The notes: generated from the letters alone by a model not told the origin. Positions 1 to 12,261 are shown, numbered from the stretch's first letter. The stretch is 64,000 nt of DNA from Macrosoma leucophasiata (GCA_036365455.1 JAWQUS010000020.1:6917001-6981000), one strand, 5' to 3'. Made by a program: numbers and translations.

Positions 1-93
1 AACAAACAAACAAGACCCACAATAGCTACCCCAATGGTATTGTGGGTGAGAGGTTTTTTTTATCTGTAACTACTAAAAAAGTGTATAGTCCAA

Positions 94-480
94 ATTATGC
101 GATGTTCGAATTATAAAGTTGTTTTTTTTTAATGTGGTAACAGGACAAATGTAAAAAAAAAATCTATGTAAGGATCTGCCACACCGTGGCAAACATGTAT
201 GCAGCTCACATTGATGTTAAGTGATGACTGCCTATAGATATCTACACAAAAACCAGAGGTCCAAATTCAGATGCGTTGCCACCCCTTAGACCTAAATTGT
301 CATGTCTCTGTGATAGTTATTACAGGGCCGTACTAACCGAAACACGGTAGTGCTAAATATTACCATTTAGCGACAGATAAATTAGGTAAATGCGAAAGTG
401 CCTACGCGCTCAAGCTACTTGCAATGGAACTCTACCACCAGTATGTGGTGGTCATTATGCGATGTTCGAATCATAAAATT
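94..480 (-). repeat. Family A SINE-like copy with long flanking direct repeat
   Basis: A minus-strand family A copy covers about 186-443. It reads GTGGCAAACATG near 190 and ends CTCTACCACCAGTA. The flanks 94-120 and 454-480 are direct repeats (ATTATGCGATGTTCGAAT...) differing at two positions. A T-rich run follows the left repeat, as expected for a minus-strand retroposon. I read the flanks as a target-site duplication; 27 bp is long for one, so an older duplication is possible. Confidence 0.7.
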
Positions 481-486
481 TGTTTT

Positions 487-2850
487 TAAATTTTGACTAG
501 ACAATTTGCGAAAATAAAAAATATGCAATGGTTTTTATTTCGGAATATTACCGTTAACCCTCAAATGCGTTGGGATTTAATGAAGACCCGCAGGAAGTAA
601 TTCCATTTCTCTTCACACACGCCTCGGGCAATGTGTCCATTAAAATCCTCCTGAGAATGCATGCATAATAATCGTCTTAAAAAACTCTCCGACACAACCG
701 ATCTCGGATTACCCCTGCCCTTATAAAAAAAATCCCTTCGGGTCACCCTTTCTCTACCTGAGGGTGACATTTTTTTATTCACACTTCCGTCAAATACGCA
801 TATGCAAAAAGGACTGTTATTTTCTTTGATAGAGTATCGGAAATAATAATTATATGCATAATAGAACGGATTAAGGGTTACTAGCTTTCTGTTGGTGACG
901 TTTTTTATTCTTCCTGTCACCTTTCCTTTGCAGTCAGATGTTTTTGAAGGTTTTTTTTAATACTGATTCAATTCATAATATATTTTGGGAATAATCGTTT
1001 TAATTCCTACTCTCCCTACCTTATTAAAATATCGATTATACTTTCGGTCTAAAATAAATTTAAACATACCTACATATTTTCAAGTTATAATTATGATTAT
1101 TATTTTTATTTAATACTGCATTTGGTAATATGTACATATTTTATGCATAGCATCATTGTCGGTTAACCCTTGAACGCTGTAGGTGTAAATCTATCGCGTT
1201 GCGTATTTCAAACAATAAAATACTTGAGTGAACAAGCGGGACTGGCAAGGCGCGGAACAACAATGCGATTCGGTCGGTATCTCGGCATGCGACCTCTTGA
1301 CTCCAATCAAATAATTACTGCCCTACGGTCGAATACACCCTCGGTACTCAAAATATTCAAAATGGCCGAACTGTTCGCTATTTCATTCGTTTAGATAAGA
1401 TCTTTGCGCTTTCAAAATGTTTGACTTGACTAACTCTTAAGTTTGGTTATTTCAGTTTATGTTATTTATACATTATAAATATGTTATCACTTTTAAGGCA
1501 TTAGATATTGTGTAGATTTTGTTCTTATGAAACAAGATCGTACATGAAAAAAACATGCGTCTGTATCTCCGCCTCTGCCTCTGGAGCTACCATCAGTAAG
1601 AATATATTATTTAAAATCGTATTTAAATAATAATATTGGCTGTAGTCCCAACGAACTTTATGCGACAAAACATTACACCCTTGACACACCGCATATCCCG
1701 AATAACAATAGGATGCAGATTCTGAATCTCTAAAGATAAATAATACATTTTGATTTATAATAGAAGTAAAAAAATACTCTTCATTTATCGAGAATGCATA
1801 AATAGACCCTATTATTGGGTATCGGGAAGTGCAAAATATGGGTGTCGTTTTTTTTATGACCGCTGAATACGTGTCAGTGAACGGGTTAACTTGCTAGGGA
1901 CGTTTTTTTGACACTAGTTACATTCAAAATAGTTCAAAAATATTTTACGCATGCATTCAATAGTGATTTGATTTATTCCAGTGACATGCAGATGTAAGAG
2001 TTCTCGTTAGATTTATTTGACTGCTGTTTTTGCATTGATGTAACGTTACGCATGATCGGTCATGTCGATTGGCAGTTAGCGTACCATTATTTGATTTGAC
2101 TTATGAAGGATTGATAGTAGAACAATAGAAGAAACGTGATAGTTTTTGGTCATTTACGCTCAAACATTCACGTACAATTACTTAGCTACTTCCAATTATG
2201 TCTTAGCAAAATTGGGTCAAATGAGAGAATTTTAATCTAGATAATTAGAGATTATGACTTTCGTCAGTCATAATCTTTGACCAAATACATTATTATATGG
2301 ATTTGAAATCAAAAGTTTTTTCTATAAACGTTCATGAATGATTGGATGATGATATTTGGCGCTGTAGGCACTTTGTCTACTCCGCAAGGGACGTAGGTAC
2401 TGTGAATAGTGAGTCAGGGTTTGTACGTACAATTGTAAAAGAAAACATGTGCTTTCATCAAAAAAGATAAACCACAGTCAGAATAGGAAATACCTACGGA
2501 TGAAAATTATAATTTTATAATATGTATTTATGTATAGATACACGTAAGACCTATAAAATTTCATTTGGAATAGTAAATCTTCTAAAAACTTTAATATAGC
2601 AGCACAAAATGATATATAATTCCTTCTTCTGTGACATTTATTTCGACTTTTACATTATTGGTCAGTGAACCTTAAAAAGGATAAGAATATTTGATGATAC
2701 CAATAGTTAGAAGACTTATTTCTTTTTACGGTTGGCAAAATACTAAAAATATTAAAACACTAATGGTATCTTACATTTTTTCAAGAGTATGGGGTTAATT
2801 TACATTTTGTTATGTAATTTTGACAAACAACCGTGTAGGTAGATCAAATG
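487..2850. other. Unique AT-rich stretch, no gene
   Basis: No recognisable gene or repeat. Short open frames at 561-920 (minus) and 1170-1394 (plus) have no family motif. They sit in two slightly GC-richer unique patches (about 590-780 and 1170-1380) and are probably chance frames. Short AT-rich runs and poly-T tracts fill the rest. Confidence 0.5.
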
Positions 2851-2879
2851 GATGGTAAGTGAAAACTATAACCTTAAAG

Positions 2880-2986
2880 GCGGCCACACAAAACTGCGAT
2901 GCGACGCCGCATCGCGGGCGATGTATTTGTGCGAGTTCGCAGATATTTGCGATGCGATGCGAATTCGCAATTATGTGTGGGAGCCA
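2880..2986. mobile_element. GC-rich palindromic MITE-like element
   Basis: A sharply GC-rich patch in AT-rich DNA, packed with GCGATGCG/CGCATCGC motifs on both strands. The ends are imperfect inverted repeats: GCCACACAAAACTGCGATGC on the left and GCAATTATGTGTGGGAGCC on the right. This is typical of small non-autonomous DNA transposons. I saw no clear target duplication. Frames across it are artefacts of the palindrome. Confidence 0.5.
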
Positions 2987-3229
2987 GCGACGACAGAGTT
3001 GAGAAATCGATGGTGGGAGCCCATAGGCAAAGGACTAAATACGCTGTCATAGCTGACTGCAACCTAAGTTGTTTGACTCTGTGATAGTTATTACATGCTA
3101 TTTCCTAGAACGAGCCTCAAAAAGGCTGTCTGAATGTAAATACATATTTGTGATATGCACTTGTCAATTTGCCTTATTTAATCTAAACCAATAAAAGCCA
3201 CGAGTCATTCAGATTATGAATTTAGAGAG

Positions 3230-3638
3230 ACATCCAGCTCCAGCGCTCACCGATCGCGTTCGTAATGAAGTGTAAGAAAGAGACTTTGTGTGAATGATAG
3301 TATCGGTGTAAAAATGAAAAAAGGCATGCTCCGATGGTTCGGGCATATAGAAAGAATGTCGAATGATCGAATGACTAAACAGATATACAATGCGAATGTG
3401 GATGGTTGCAGAGGCCCAGGAAGACCAAGGCTGACCTATCATGACCAAATAAGTCGAGTTCTGTCTGATGGTGGGGTCAAAAGTCTTAGGAATCGGCGTG
3501 CATGTATTAAGAGAATTATGAAGGTAGACGAGGCACGAGAGGTTTGTCAGAACCGGGATGTCTGGCGCTCTACACTCTCTGCCTACCCCGTTAGGGACCT
3601 GGCGTGAAGATACATACATACATACATACATCCAGCTC
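3230..3638 (+). pseudogene. 5'-truncated RTE-like LINE, reverse transcriptase C-terminus
   Basis: The frame ending at 3607 holds motifs of the C-terminal tail of lepidopteran endonuclease-reverse transcriptases: MLRWFGHIERM, GRGRPR-like GPGRPRLTYHDQI, RNRRACIKRIM and WRSTLSAYPVRDLA. After the stop comes an (ATAC)n tail (about 3609-3628). An 11-bp repeat ACATCCAGCTC flanks the insertion (3230-3240 and 3628-3638), so this is one target-primed insertion with all upstream domains lost. RTE assignment is inferred from the tail and frame type. Confidence 0.85.
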
Positions 3639-4117
3639 TCTGAAACCAACCTTAAAAGATATGAGGATACACAATCTTAAAGACAAAAACCCCAAAACTA
3701 AAAAAAATATATCTTTACATCCGCATAGCGTTCAAATTATGTTAAAACATTCATAAAAATTGAATATACTATGATGCAAACTATCTAAGCATTAGAATGG
3801 ATTAGGCACGTTATCTAAATTCGGGTTCTGATAAAACCTAATCTGCATGATAAAAAGAAGCACCCGGAAACATAAATGCAATGATAATGCAACAATGGCA
3901 GCGCACCGGAAGGGTTGTATTGTCTGAACTTACAACTCCAAATTAATGAGCGCCTGCAAAAAATATAGCACAATCGCGATATACGATCTTTTTCATAGGT
4001 TCTCAAAGTTCGCGATATTAATAATTGTTAAAAACCTTATACCTATTACTATTTACCTTATTCAATATATTTCAAGCTTATTTTCACGTTTTGTCGTTAA
4101 AGCAAAAAGTTTCCAGG

Positions 4118-4268
4118 CGGTCATATACGGCACAGAGGCATAATACCTCAGGAGTGGTAACGCATCTACACTAAAATATCTGGTTTCATGTAGATGTTTA
4201 TAGGCTTCAGTATTTACCATCGATGTAAACTGTATGCTTGTTTGCCACTTTATGATATTAAAAAATAA
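4118..4268 (+). repeat. Family A partial copy (3' half)
   Basis: Starts at GGCACAGAGGCATAATACCTCAGGAGTGG and runs through TTTGCCACTT to an A-rich tail. The 5' half is missing. It is diverged from the other copies. Confidence 0.7.
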
Positions 4269-5080
4269 AAGAACGTAGGAATTAACATTTATTACCTACG
4301 TAGAAATTTTAGATACCTACATCTAAGTTACGAATTGCGAAGGTTTTTTTTAAATGTTTTTCATATTCAGTGTAGCATGGTTTTCTATTTATACTTTATT
4401 GGTTTAAGGACCATATCACCTTGTTTACAATAAAACTACAAAACAAACGAAAACATTTTTTGTACATACAAAAAATAAACTTTTTGTATGTAGCATATCA
4501 AACCATTCTGAATATACCTTAACCTACATATTTAAATGTAATTTTTATTAAATCTCCGAAAGTTTGAGAAGCGCTGCCTCACCGCTACCTACTGATCTAA
4601 TTTCCATGCGCTTACGCCGAGGTACCGAAGGGGTTATTTTATTCACAGTTTCAATAGAAGTTTGAATTTATTAACTTTGTACACACCACTTAGATTAGTG
4701 TGTTTCAGTTGTTTGATTTGACTAGTCGTTTTCTTAGTGCTGTTGTATTTTTAGGTGATATTTTTTAGGTTCCAATTAGGTATTTCAAACGTGAGTGTGG
4801 CAAGTGATTGTGTCTAAAGTATAGGTACTACAAATATACTCGTTATAAATTAGGTGGTGGTAAGCGTTAGAAGTTTAGTGGGATTTCAACAGTTTCAGAT
4901 AATCTAAGATAGGCAGGCGTGGTTTTTAATCAGCTGGATAAAACTCCGTGAAGGAAAATTTCATTCATGGCTTCTATGTAAGTACTTATACATAGAAGCC
5001 ACTTAATGTGTAAAATACACTACAATTGATTGGCTCACTTCTTATTAAATGACATTCAAACATAACTGAGGAATCGTGAG
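4269..5080. other. Unique AT-rich stretch with one perfect hairpin
   Basis: No gene seen. A perfect 12-bp inverted repeat (GGCTTCTATGTA, 4969-4980 with 4989-5000, 8-nt loop) lies near the end. Confidence 0.5.
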
Positions 5081-5084
5081 TGTA

Positions 5085-5150
5085 TGTATGGATGCATGCA
5101 TAATATGCATATATCTCTGCCTACCCACTTCCGGTACAATTGGGATAGTT
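5085..5150 (+). repeat. Family B tail remnant
   Basis: Contains GGATGCATGCATAA followed by ATCTCTGCCTACCC and a degenerate CTTCCGGTACAATTGG. This matches the 3' region of family B, which ends CTCTGCCTACCCCTTCGGGG. It is short and old. Confidence 0.5.
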
Positions 5151-7170
5151 ATACTGCGTAAAGATCTCATCAGAGTAGCTACAGAATTACACAGTGCTTA
5201 AATCGTATTATTAGTATCAAACATTGTTCGGTCAAAAAAGGACTTATGGCCACGCACTGGCCACTATTTATATTCCAACTTTGAAGATGGCGTCTGTCAT
5301 CTGATTTTCATTATTTTATGTTTGCTTTTTAGACTTTACTTTTACGATGTACAGAAGCAATTACAAGATTTATTATTCCTAAAACGACTAAGTTCTTTCC
5401 TTTAAACTATTACCTGTGCTTCATTCTTTACATGGTCCTTCGAGCCGGACACGTTTACATCATTTTTTTTTAATCATTCTTTACAAACATAAAGGCTGTA
5501 AAAAACTGCGAGCGCTACACAAAACACTCGTTTCAACCTTAATCTAGGATCACTTTTGAAGAATCACTTTCAAGCTAATGTATAAGCGAAAAGGTTACGT
5601 ACGTATTATACTTGAACGTATTGCAAAATTAATAACATCCGATCGATATAACACAAAGCGATACCTATTTACATAACGTATCATACATAGACCGTATCTG
5701 AAGGCTTAGGAGGCCATTTCGTCAGGGCACTTCCCGTTAACATAAATCCGACCCCTATTTTGAAACGATCGGAAGGTATGAAGTAGATTAAAACAGTTTT
5801 TCATGTCATTTTCGTGAAGGTTTCTTTTGCGTTTTTTTACCTTTATTAGATGTTGGCTTGTTTTTTGTATTTGAAAATTATCTGGTAGGTACATATATGA
5901 CATGTCAGGTCATGTAGCTTTGTAGCAATTTTTAACAAATCTTTGCATTTCTTTATAATTTTATTTTCTTGTCTCGAATATAAGTGTTAACGAGAACGTG
6001 TTAGTTGATGAACTTAGTTTTGATGTCATTGTTTTTACTCGCAGATTCAAAAAAATAATTTGATGGACATTACAACTTTCTTAATTACTACGGATTTCTA
6101 AGTAGGTACCTATATGTGGTCTAGAGCCAAAGATAGTTTCAGTATGAAACTAATTTGCTGTAGGTACCTTTAATTGTAGTTATTGAATAAATGAATGATC
6201 GTTTAAAAAGGATATAATTATATGTATAGTCGAGAACAGTTATTTACAAGAAATACTAAGCTTCATATTCAATAGATAAATATTATCGAAACTAAGAAAA
6301 CTCAGTTGAATTTTAAACGATCAAATAAGTATTCCATCTTGGGATAAAAACGATAATTATTCCATTAACTGTCAATATTTTTAAACATATAAATCAATGT
6401 TTCTATTTTTTGTTCTATAAACATCATGTCCACGACACTCCCTATTCCGAATCCCTCGCAAACCAAACAAGTGCGTCCCAAGATGACGTTCGGCCCCAAA
6501 ATATCCAATAACCATAGTTTTACGGGGCGCCGGTAAATCGATCACTCCCCCCCCCCCCTCCTCGCCCTCCGGCCTGATGGATTACCGCACTCCGTGGTGG
6601 TATAAAAAGAAAACATTAGAATCACCCGAGGGAAGCCTTCGAAAAAAGATGTTTTGGGGCACGTCGCTCCTTATTTTTGTTTGGACTAATGGTTGTCTTG
6701 CATATACACGTAATATTCTCTGACGTGTTATGTTAGGTGAAAGAATGTGAGCTTTTCTCATATTTAGGCATATTTTGTGAGTAAAGAAAGACAATTTTGG
6801 CATGTTAATATAATTCTCTTACTTTAGATACCGTACACAAACCAGTTGTGATGGTTTTATACTTTTGTGTGTAGGAATGTATGAACAAGATGAGAATCTT
6901 TTTATAGTTCTGTTTTTAACCCATTTGATTTCGATATACATTTAATATTATTATTTATTTATTTATACTTTATTGCACATAAAAAAGTACAAAAGGCGGA
7001 CTTAATGCCTCTAGGCATTATCTCCCAGTCAACCATTGGGTAGGAAAGAAAGGCAACGAAAAGGTGCAGAAATAAATATGAAAGGATGAGCAATTTCATT
7101 TGGAAAAGAAAAGTAATAACAATTGAAATAAATATAATAATTACAAAATATTATGTAGCGGTAGCATCTA
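5151..7170. other. Unique AT-rich stretch with a poly-C patch and a TATA-like site
   Basis: No gene or repeat recognised. At 6547-6560 there is a run of C, followed by a GC-richer patch and TATAAAAAG at about 6601. That could pass for a core promoter, but no transcribed gene can be seen downstream. GTAGGTACCT-type words recur, as is common in Lepidoptera. Confidence 0.4.
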
Positions 7171-7174
7171 ATAA

Positions 7175-7177
<3 letters not shown>

Positions 7178-7209
<32 letters not shown>
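7178..7209. repeat. (TA)n microsatellite
   Basis: About 15 uninterrupted TA units. Minus-strand frames made of tyrosine and isoleucine here come from the repeat. Confidence 0.95.
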
Positions 7210-7211
<2 letters not shown>

Positions 7212-7317
7212 CACAAATATGTACATAAACTATATTTACACAAATAATATACATACATTAATATATTATATCTATAGTGTATAAGTTACAATATAATAAA
7301 TATAAGTAATATAAATA

Positions 7318-7602
7318 CTGGTGGTAGAGCTCCAGTGACGGAGCTCGCGGGCGTAGGCACCACCGCATTACCTAATATACTTGCCGCTAAATGGTAGTGT
7401 TCAGCACTATCGTGTTCCGGTCAGGTGGTAATGTACGGCCCTGTAATTTCCGGCACAGAGGCATAACACCTTAGGCCTCAGGAGTGGCAACGCGTCTGCA
7501 TTGTGACCTTGGTCTTTGTGTGGGTGTCTATAGGCTGCAGTCATCACTTAACATCAATGTGAACTGCATGCTTGTTTGCCACTTCCATAACATAAAAAAA
7601 AA
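7318..7602 (+). repeat. Family A, full-length copy
   Basis: Begins CTGGTGGTAGAGCTCCAG, contains TTGCCGCTAAATGGTAGTG and TCTATAGGCTGCAGTC, and ends TTTGCCACTTCCATAACAT plus a run of ten A. This is a good reference copy. Pol III A and B boxes are not convincing, so calling it a SINE rests on the A-rich tail and on the target duplication seen elsewhere. Confidence 0.9.
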
Positions 7603-8785
7603 ACATATAATATATAAAAATACGGATATCTTCGATAAAGAGACAGATTATCGAAGATATTCATTATTAATAGCGTAAGCTGATGCTGCACATAAAGAAT
7701 CGATTATTGTGTAATTTTGTAGAGCTTTATAGATCTTATATATTAAAAAAAAACTGTTTGACAAACACGAAGTTTCACGTGGCGGAGTGAGAAAAAGTTT
7801 CAAAAACAATTAAATTTCATGTACTACAACAAACATAGGTACATTTTAAAATACTCTGGTTCTTTGTTTAGAATATTTCCAGCAATATTTATGTATACTG
7901 TCTAGGTATGCCTGAACTAATGGAAACATACGTCATTCACCTTGTAGGCAGGTGCAGACCTTGTAATACCTATAGCTTCTGATTGTGATCGTTGTCTTTA
8001 TAATTACAGTCATGGAGTCAAATCAAAATAACCTACATTACATCATGCTAAGACCATGCCAAAACCTGTATTTTTTGTGTATCTATTGCCTTACATGCGG
8101 ACACAATGGATAAGAAATTCAATTTATATAAAACATCTCAACGTCTCAACTCTATAACCAAAATTTATGGACTCAAGTGTCCTTTACAAAACAGCATCGT
8201 AAACTCCCCAATCGACGTCTCACTTCATCCCGACGCATAAACCGAGAGAATAAATCCACCAAACTGTCACAAAGTTCCGATGTCCAAATAGTACATAGGT
8301 TCGTATATAAGAGGGTACGGGGACCGAAGTAGATACGGAGTGATTTACTGAGGGCCTCCGAGACCCTTATCAGGCGTCGTTATGACCATGTGAGGGGGAG
8401 TTATTGTACGGTAACCGGAGGGTTTTGGGCGGGGGTTGCTAGGGGGTAAGGTGAAACGTTTGAAGATTTCTCGGGAGCACTTCGGAGGGACATAATATGT
8501 TATTATTTTTAGAAAGGATGTTACGTTTGTCTTTTGCTTTCATGTGGCGCGTTCAAATTTTGTTTCGTTGTTAGATAGAAGTTACGGTTAGCTAAATATT
8601 TAATCGAAGTTAGGTATGCTGCATGGAATTTAAAGAAAAAGTATATCTAATATGTTTTTGTCAACCAATTTTTATCTTATGATAATTATTCAACATATTA
8701 TCGATTTTATAGATTAGAGCTTTAAGAGATTCGAATTAGTTATCATACTGGCAGGAAAATTAGTTATTCAAACATTTTTTTTATT
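7603..8785. other. Mostly unique; GC-richer island at about 8270-8480
   Basis: No gene. The island 8270-8480 stands out in base composition and matches no repeat in the window. It has a TATATAAG at about 8304 followed by G-rich sequence. It is a candidate regulatory element, but nothing in the sequence proves function. Confidence 0.35.
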
Positions 8786-8793
8786 TTCTAGGC

Positions 8794-8820
8794 CGATACG
8801 AAGTTTGCCGGGACAGCTGG
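8794..8820 (+). mobile_element. Helitron 3' end remnant
   Basis: CGATACGAAGTTTGCCGGGACAGCTGG matches in order the 3' end of the TCAATTGCTG Helitrons at 26.2, 38.7 and 41.6 kb (GAAGTTTGCCGGGTCAGCTAG), but the CTAG end is mutated to CTGG. The 5' part is not recognisable. Confidence 0.55.
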
Positions 8821-10960
8821 CTACTTATAAAAGTCTATCTAAAATACAGTAGTGGATATCATTACTATTTTACACAATACAGAAAATAATGTGTTAATTC
8901 TGAATGAACTTCACGACTCTATCGAGACTCTGCTACCAGTAAATTTAAAGAGTAAATAAATAAACAAAGATTTTTTATAATTATGCGCTCGAATTACACA
9001 AATCTAAATGTTGACTTTGTTTTTTGCTTTTCATATAAATATTTGAACGATAAAGGACATGACATAAAATATTTAATTTTCAAAATACCCGACATGTTTC
9101 GCAAACCATTGGTCCCTGCAATAAAATTATATACGCCTACCAAATAAAACGTCCCCTCGCCGTCGGCATTCTGCATGCAAAATTTAATTTTAGAATCCGA
9201 GCCGCTTTAATATAGGTAATATTTGAAATTTATGTTCCATGTTTGAATTTGAATGTTGTGTCCCTCGGCTCATAAATTCTTTTTGTGTCGAATTGTTAAA
9301 AAAAGTTACAGTTTATTGAAAACAGTTTCATTTTGAATTCAATAGATTTTATATTCAAAATACTCTACATATACTACGTGTTCTAAGGCGGTTTTCTGAC
9401 AAAGTATCATAAATTTGCTATTTGCTGCTAATGTAGGTAATTTTATGCCTTGTTTTACTAATTACTCGTAGTTATTAAAATTACGATACGTAGTAAATGT
9501 TTACGAAATAAGAAAATTGGTCTCCTACGCCCAACTTTTGCCTTCAGCGATAAATCTAATTATATTCAAAATTATATGAAATAACTAAGAAAATGAGTAC
9601 AAAATAATACGAACGTATTATATTTACATGTTCGTATTCCATAAAATGTACCGAGAGTAATTCCCTAGTGAAGTAATAAAGTGTAAATCAAAAACGCATC
9701 AAACGACAATTAATACAATTACGATTGTGGGGGAAGAATACACCGCGTTAAAGTCGTGTTAAAAGGCAAAGTAACACAATTTTCCCGCGTTTTTCTCCCC
9801 TACCTAATTACAAGTCATTTTATTAATAAAGAAGATCGTTACAATTAGGGTGGTAACACTTAATGAACGCTAAAACAGTGTTCAGCTTTTTTATTTTCAT
9901 TTACAAAGAAGGTATAAATCAGAGGTACTTTGTTAATTTTATCTAAATGCACCCACTGGCGATACATTAAAAAATAAGAAAGGAAACATTTTTCTCCAAT
10001 TTACTAGTCATAAATTATACTCAGCGGTCGGTGTTGCCCACTGAAAATATTTAACCATCAAATGGTCGCGTGGAATCACGGGTCAACCATTCACTAAAAT
10101 ATATTTGAACAGCGAATGATATACGGTTTGTTTATTGGCGGGCCCGTTCGTTCCTTTTTTGAATTTCATTATTTCGTTGACCGAACGCGCGCTAGGGTCG
10201 CCACTGGTCATTCAAAGGGGCCGATCGGACGAATGACCCTTCGTTATATTATGTAGGTACAAAGATTTTAATATTTTCGCAGCTTGGACTTCGAATACCG
10301 GTTCTTATTTAGGGTTCAAGTTATTGGAATTTTCACATTTAATTTGTAATTTTGTTGGAGCGCGTGTCCTGTTAAAAGGTTAAAGCAGGGTTACGCAGGT
10401 CAATCCAGGGAGACCTTGAGAAGGTCTTCAAGATTTAGAAACCTGTTTCAGAGCGAATATTTCGTGAAAATGTGTATTGTATACGGGATAAAAATGTGGT
10501 TGAAATTAAATTCAGAGCCTTTAGCTCTCCAGGAGGTGCCCTGAATGAAAAACGCGGAAACTTTCCCTCTCCGTGCTGAATTTACTTTTACACTAGTGAA
10601 GTAAAAATGTGGGGTTGTTTTTTACGTGTTTTTTTGACATGCATTATATTATATTCTTATTGTATCTTTTAATATGCCCAATACAACGTATCAACTTTAA
10701 CGCGTTTAAAAGATTAATTTAAAAACCTTTTGAACCTAAGCAACACAAATATTTTAGATTTTTCAAGCAACACAATGTTGTTTTTAAATATATTTTTTTA
10801 ATAAAATCAACCTATTATTTGCTAACTTATATAAAGTTCTGCGGTTAATTACAAACACAGTTCATCACGCATTATTAATAAACATAAAATACTAATTTTT
10901 CAAATTAGTTTTTCATATACTGTAATGAAGCAACGTAGCGTATGGTAAAGACGAAGACTT
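8821..10960. other. Unique stretch; GC-richer island at about 10030-10260
   Basis: No gene or known repeat. The patch at 10030-10260 is unique and GC-richer (includes GGCGGGCCCG and GACCGAACGCGCG). It could be conserved non-coding DNA. Confidence 0.35.
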
Positions 10961-10967
10961 TGAACCT

Positions 10968-11008
10968 CTACGTCTACGTGCTACGTGCTACGCGCTACGT
11001 GCTACGTT
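10968..11008. repeat. Tandem heptamer CTACGTG
   Basis: Five consecutive 7-bp units (CTACGTG, CTACGTG, CTACGCG, CTACGTG, CTACGTT) from 10974, with a partial unit before them. Each full unit carries an ACGTG core. Confidence 0.85.
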
Positions 11009-11068
11009 CTGTATATCTTTCTAAACTATATCTCTTCTTTCTTATCAATGGATTCATTTGTATATTAA

Positions 11069-11221
11069 CCCCCTTATTCATAAACGTACATTAGATACGT
11101 TTTAGCTATAGAATGTTTTGTCTTCGTCAGTTGCACTGTCAAGATTTGCAATGTGCAAGATAGAAAAAGACAAAGGAGAGATTAGCAACACTTTAGCTAA
11201 AATACGTTTATGAATAAGGGG
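11069..11221. mobile_element. MITE with CCCCTTATTCATAAACGTA inverted ends
   Basis: The left end CCCCCTTATTCATAAACGTA is mirrored by TACGTTTATGAATAAGGGG at the right end; the arms are almost perfect over about 19 bp. The left flank is TTAA and the right flank TTTA. That would fit a piggyBac-type TTAA target with one mutation (inference). It is 153 bp with no coding capacity. Confidence 0.8.
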
Positions 11222-11382
11222 TTTAGTTTGTATGTGTTATTATATTTTACCTTATCTATTTGTTGCTAAAGCAAGTAGTGTTCATAATTAATTTGAGCTG
11301 GATTAATGGTTAAATAGTTTAAATATAGAACAGTATTTCTGGCACAATCAAGTCAAACTTTTGGAGTGGCTCATCATTTGGA

Positions 11383-11722
11383 TTTGGAATTTTTAAAAAC
11401 GTAACTTCACGCCTGTAATCCCCGAAGGGGTAGGCAGAGGTAAATGCATGCATTGAAGCATACATGCAAACACCCACGATTCGCCGGTTACGTGTTGACC
11501 CATGTAACAGGTGGCGAGCCTGTTGCCATCTCCGGGCACATTACCAAACTCCGAGGTACTGGGACACTTCCAGAAAATGGAAAAATCCCAATAAAACCAG
11601 AGATAAAGGATTTTAAACCGCTATCTCTGAGAGTCCCCGACCCGGGAATCGAACCCGGGACCTCCAGCGTAGTAGTAGTGGCCTGCTACCACTAGGCTAC
11701 TGGGGCAGTTTGGAATTTTTAA
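11383..11722 (-). mobile_element. Family B tRNA-derived SINE, full-length with 14-bp target duplication
   Basis: The element is about 11397-11708 on the minus strand. Its head, read on the minus strand, is tRNA-like: TAGCCTAGTGGTAGCAGGCC (A-box region) and CCCGGGTTCGATTCCCGGG (B box), spaced as in a tRNA gene. The body ends CTCTGCCTACCCCTTCGGGG then GTTACGTTT. TTTGGAATTTTTAA occurs perfectly at 11383-11396 and 11709-11722. These are the hallmarks of a LINE-mobilised SINE. Confidence 0.93.
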
Positions 11723-11972
11723 CTTTTTTTAACCTTATACGGGCATATAGAATATAGATTGCACTCACTCATTTAACATATATATTAATCAAGGCAATAA
11801 GCAAACATTACATTTGTCATGAATCGTTACCAATTTAATCATTTTACGTCAGTAATAAATTGATTCCTCATCAGGCGTGCAAATAATATATTATACAAAC
11901 TTTCAAATCGTTACATATGTTTTTATTGTTGCCGTGAAATTAATTATCGGTAGGTGCTTTTCCACCAGACAT

Positions 11973-12261
11973 TTTTACTGGTGGTAGAGCTCCAGTGACG
12001 GAGCTCGCGGGCGTAGGCACCACCGCATTACCTAATATACTTGCCGCTAAATGGTAGTGTTCAACACTACCGTGTTCCGGTCAGGTGGTAATGTACGGCC
12101 CTGTAATTTCCGGCACAGAAGCATAAGACCTTAGGCCTCAGGAGTGGTAACGCATCTGCATTTTGACCTTGGTCTTTGTGTGGGTGTCTATAGGCTGCAG
12201 TCATCACTTAACATCAATGTGAACTGCATGCTTGTTTACCACTTCCATTACATAAAAAAAA
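11973..12261 (+). repeat. Family A, full-length, inside a MITE end
   Basis: Runs from CTGGTGGTAGAGCTCCAG to ACTTCCATTACAT plus nine A. GACAT occurs at both junctions, a possible short target duplication in the MITE terminus. Confidence 0.88.

Noticed and set aside
561..920. 119-codon minus-strand frame as a gene
   Set aside because: No domain, tyrosine-rich chance composition, and no supporting context.
3209..3649. 146-codon minus-strand frame as a gene
   Set aside because: It is the antisense shadow of the RTE-like fragment on the plus strand; the same shadow recurs at 58778-59044.
6595..6640. Core promoter at TATAAAAAG
   Set aside because: A TATA-like word is expected often in AT-rich DNA, and no transcript or gene can be seen downstream.
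7178..7209. Origin or structured RNA at the TA run
   Set aside because: Plain dinucleotide microsatellite.
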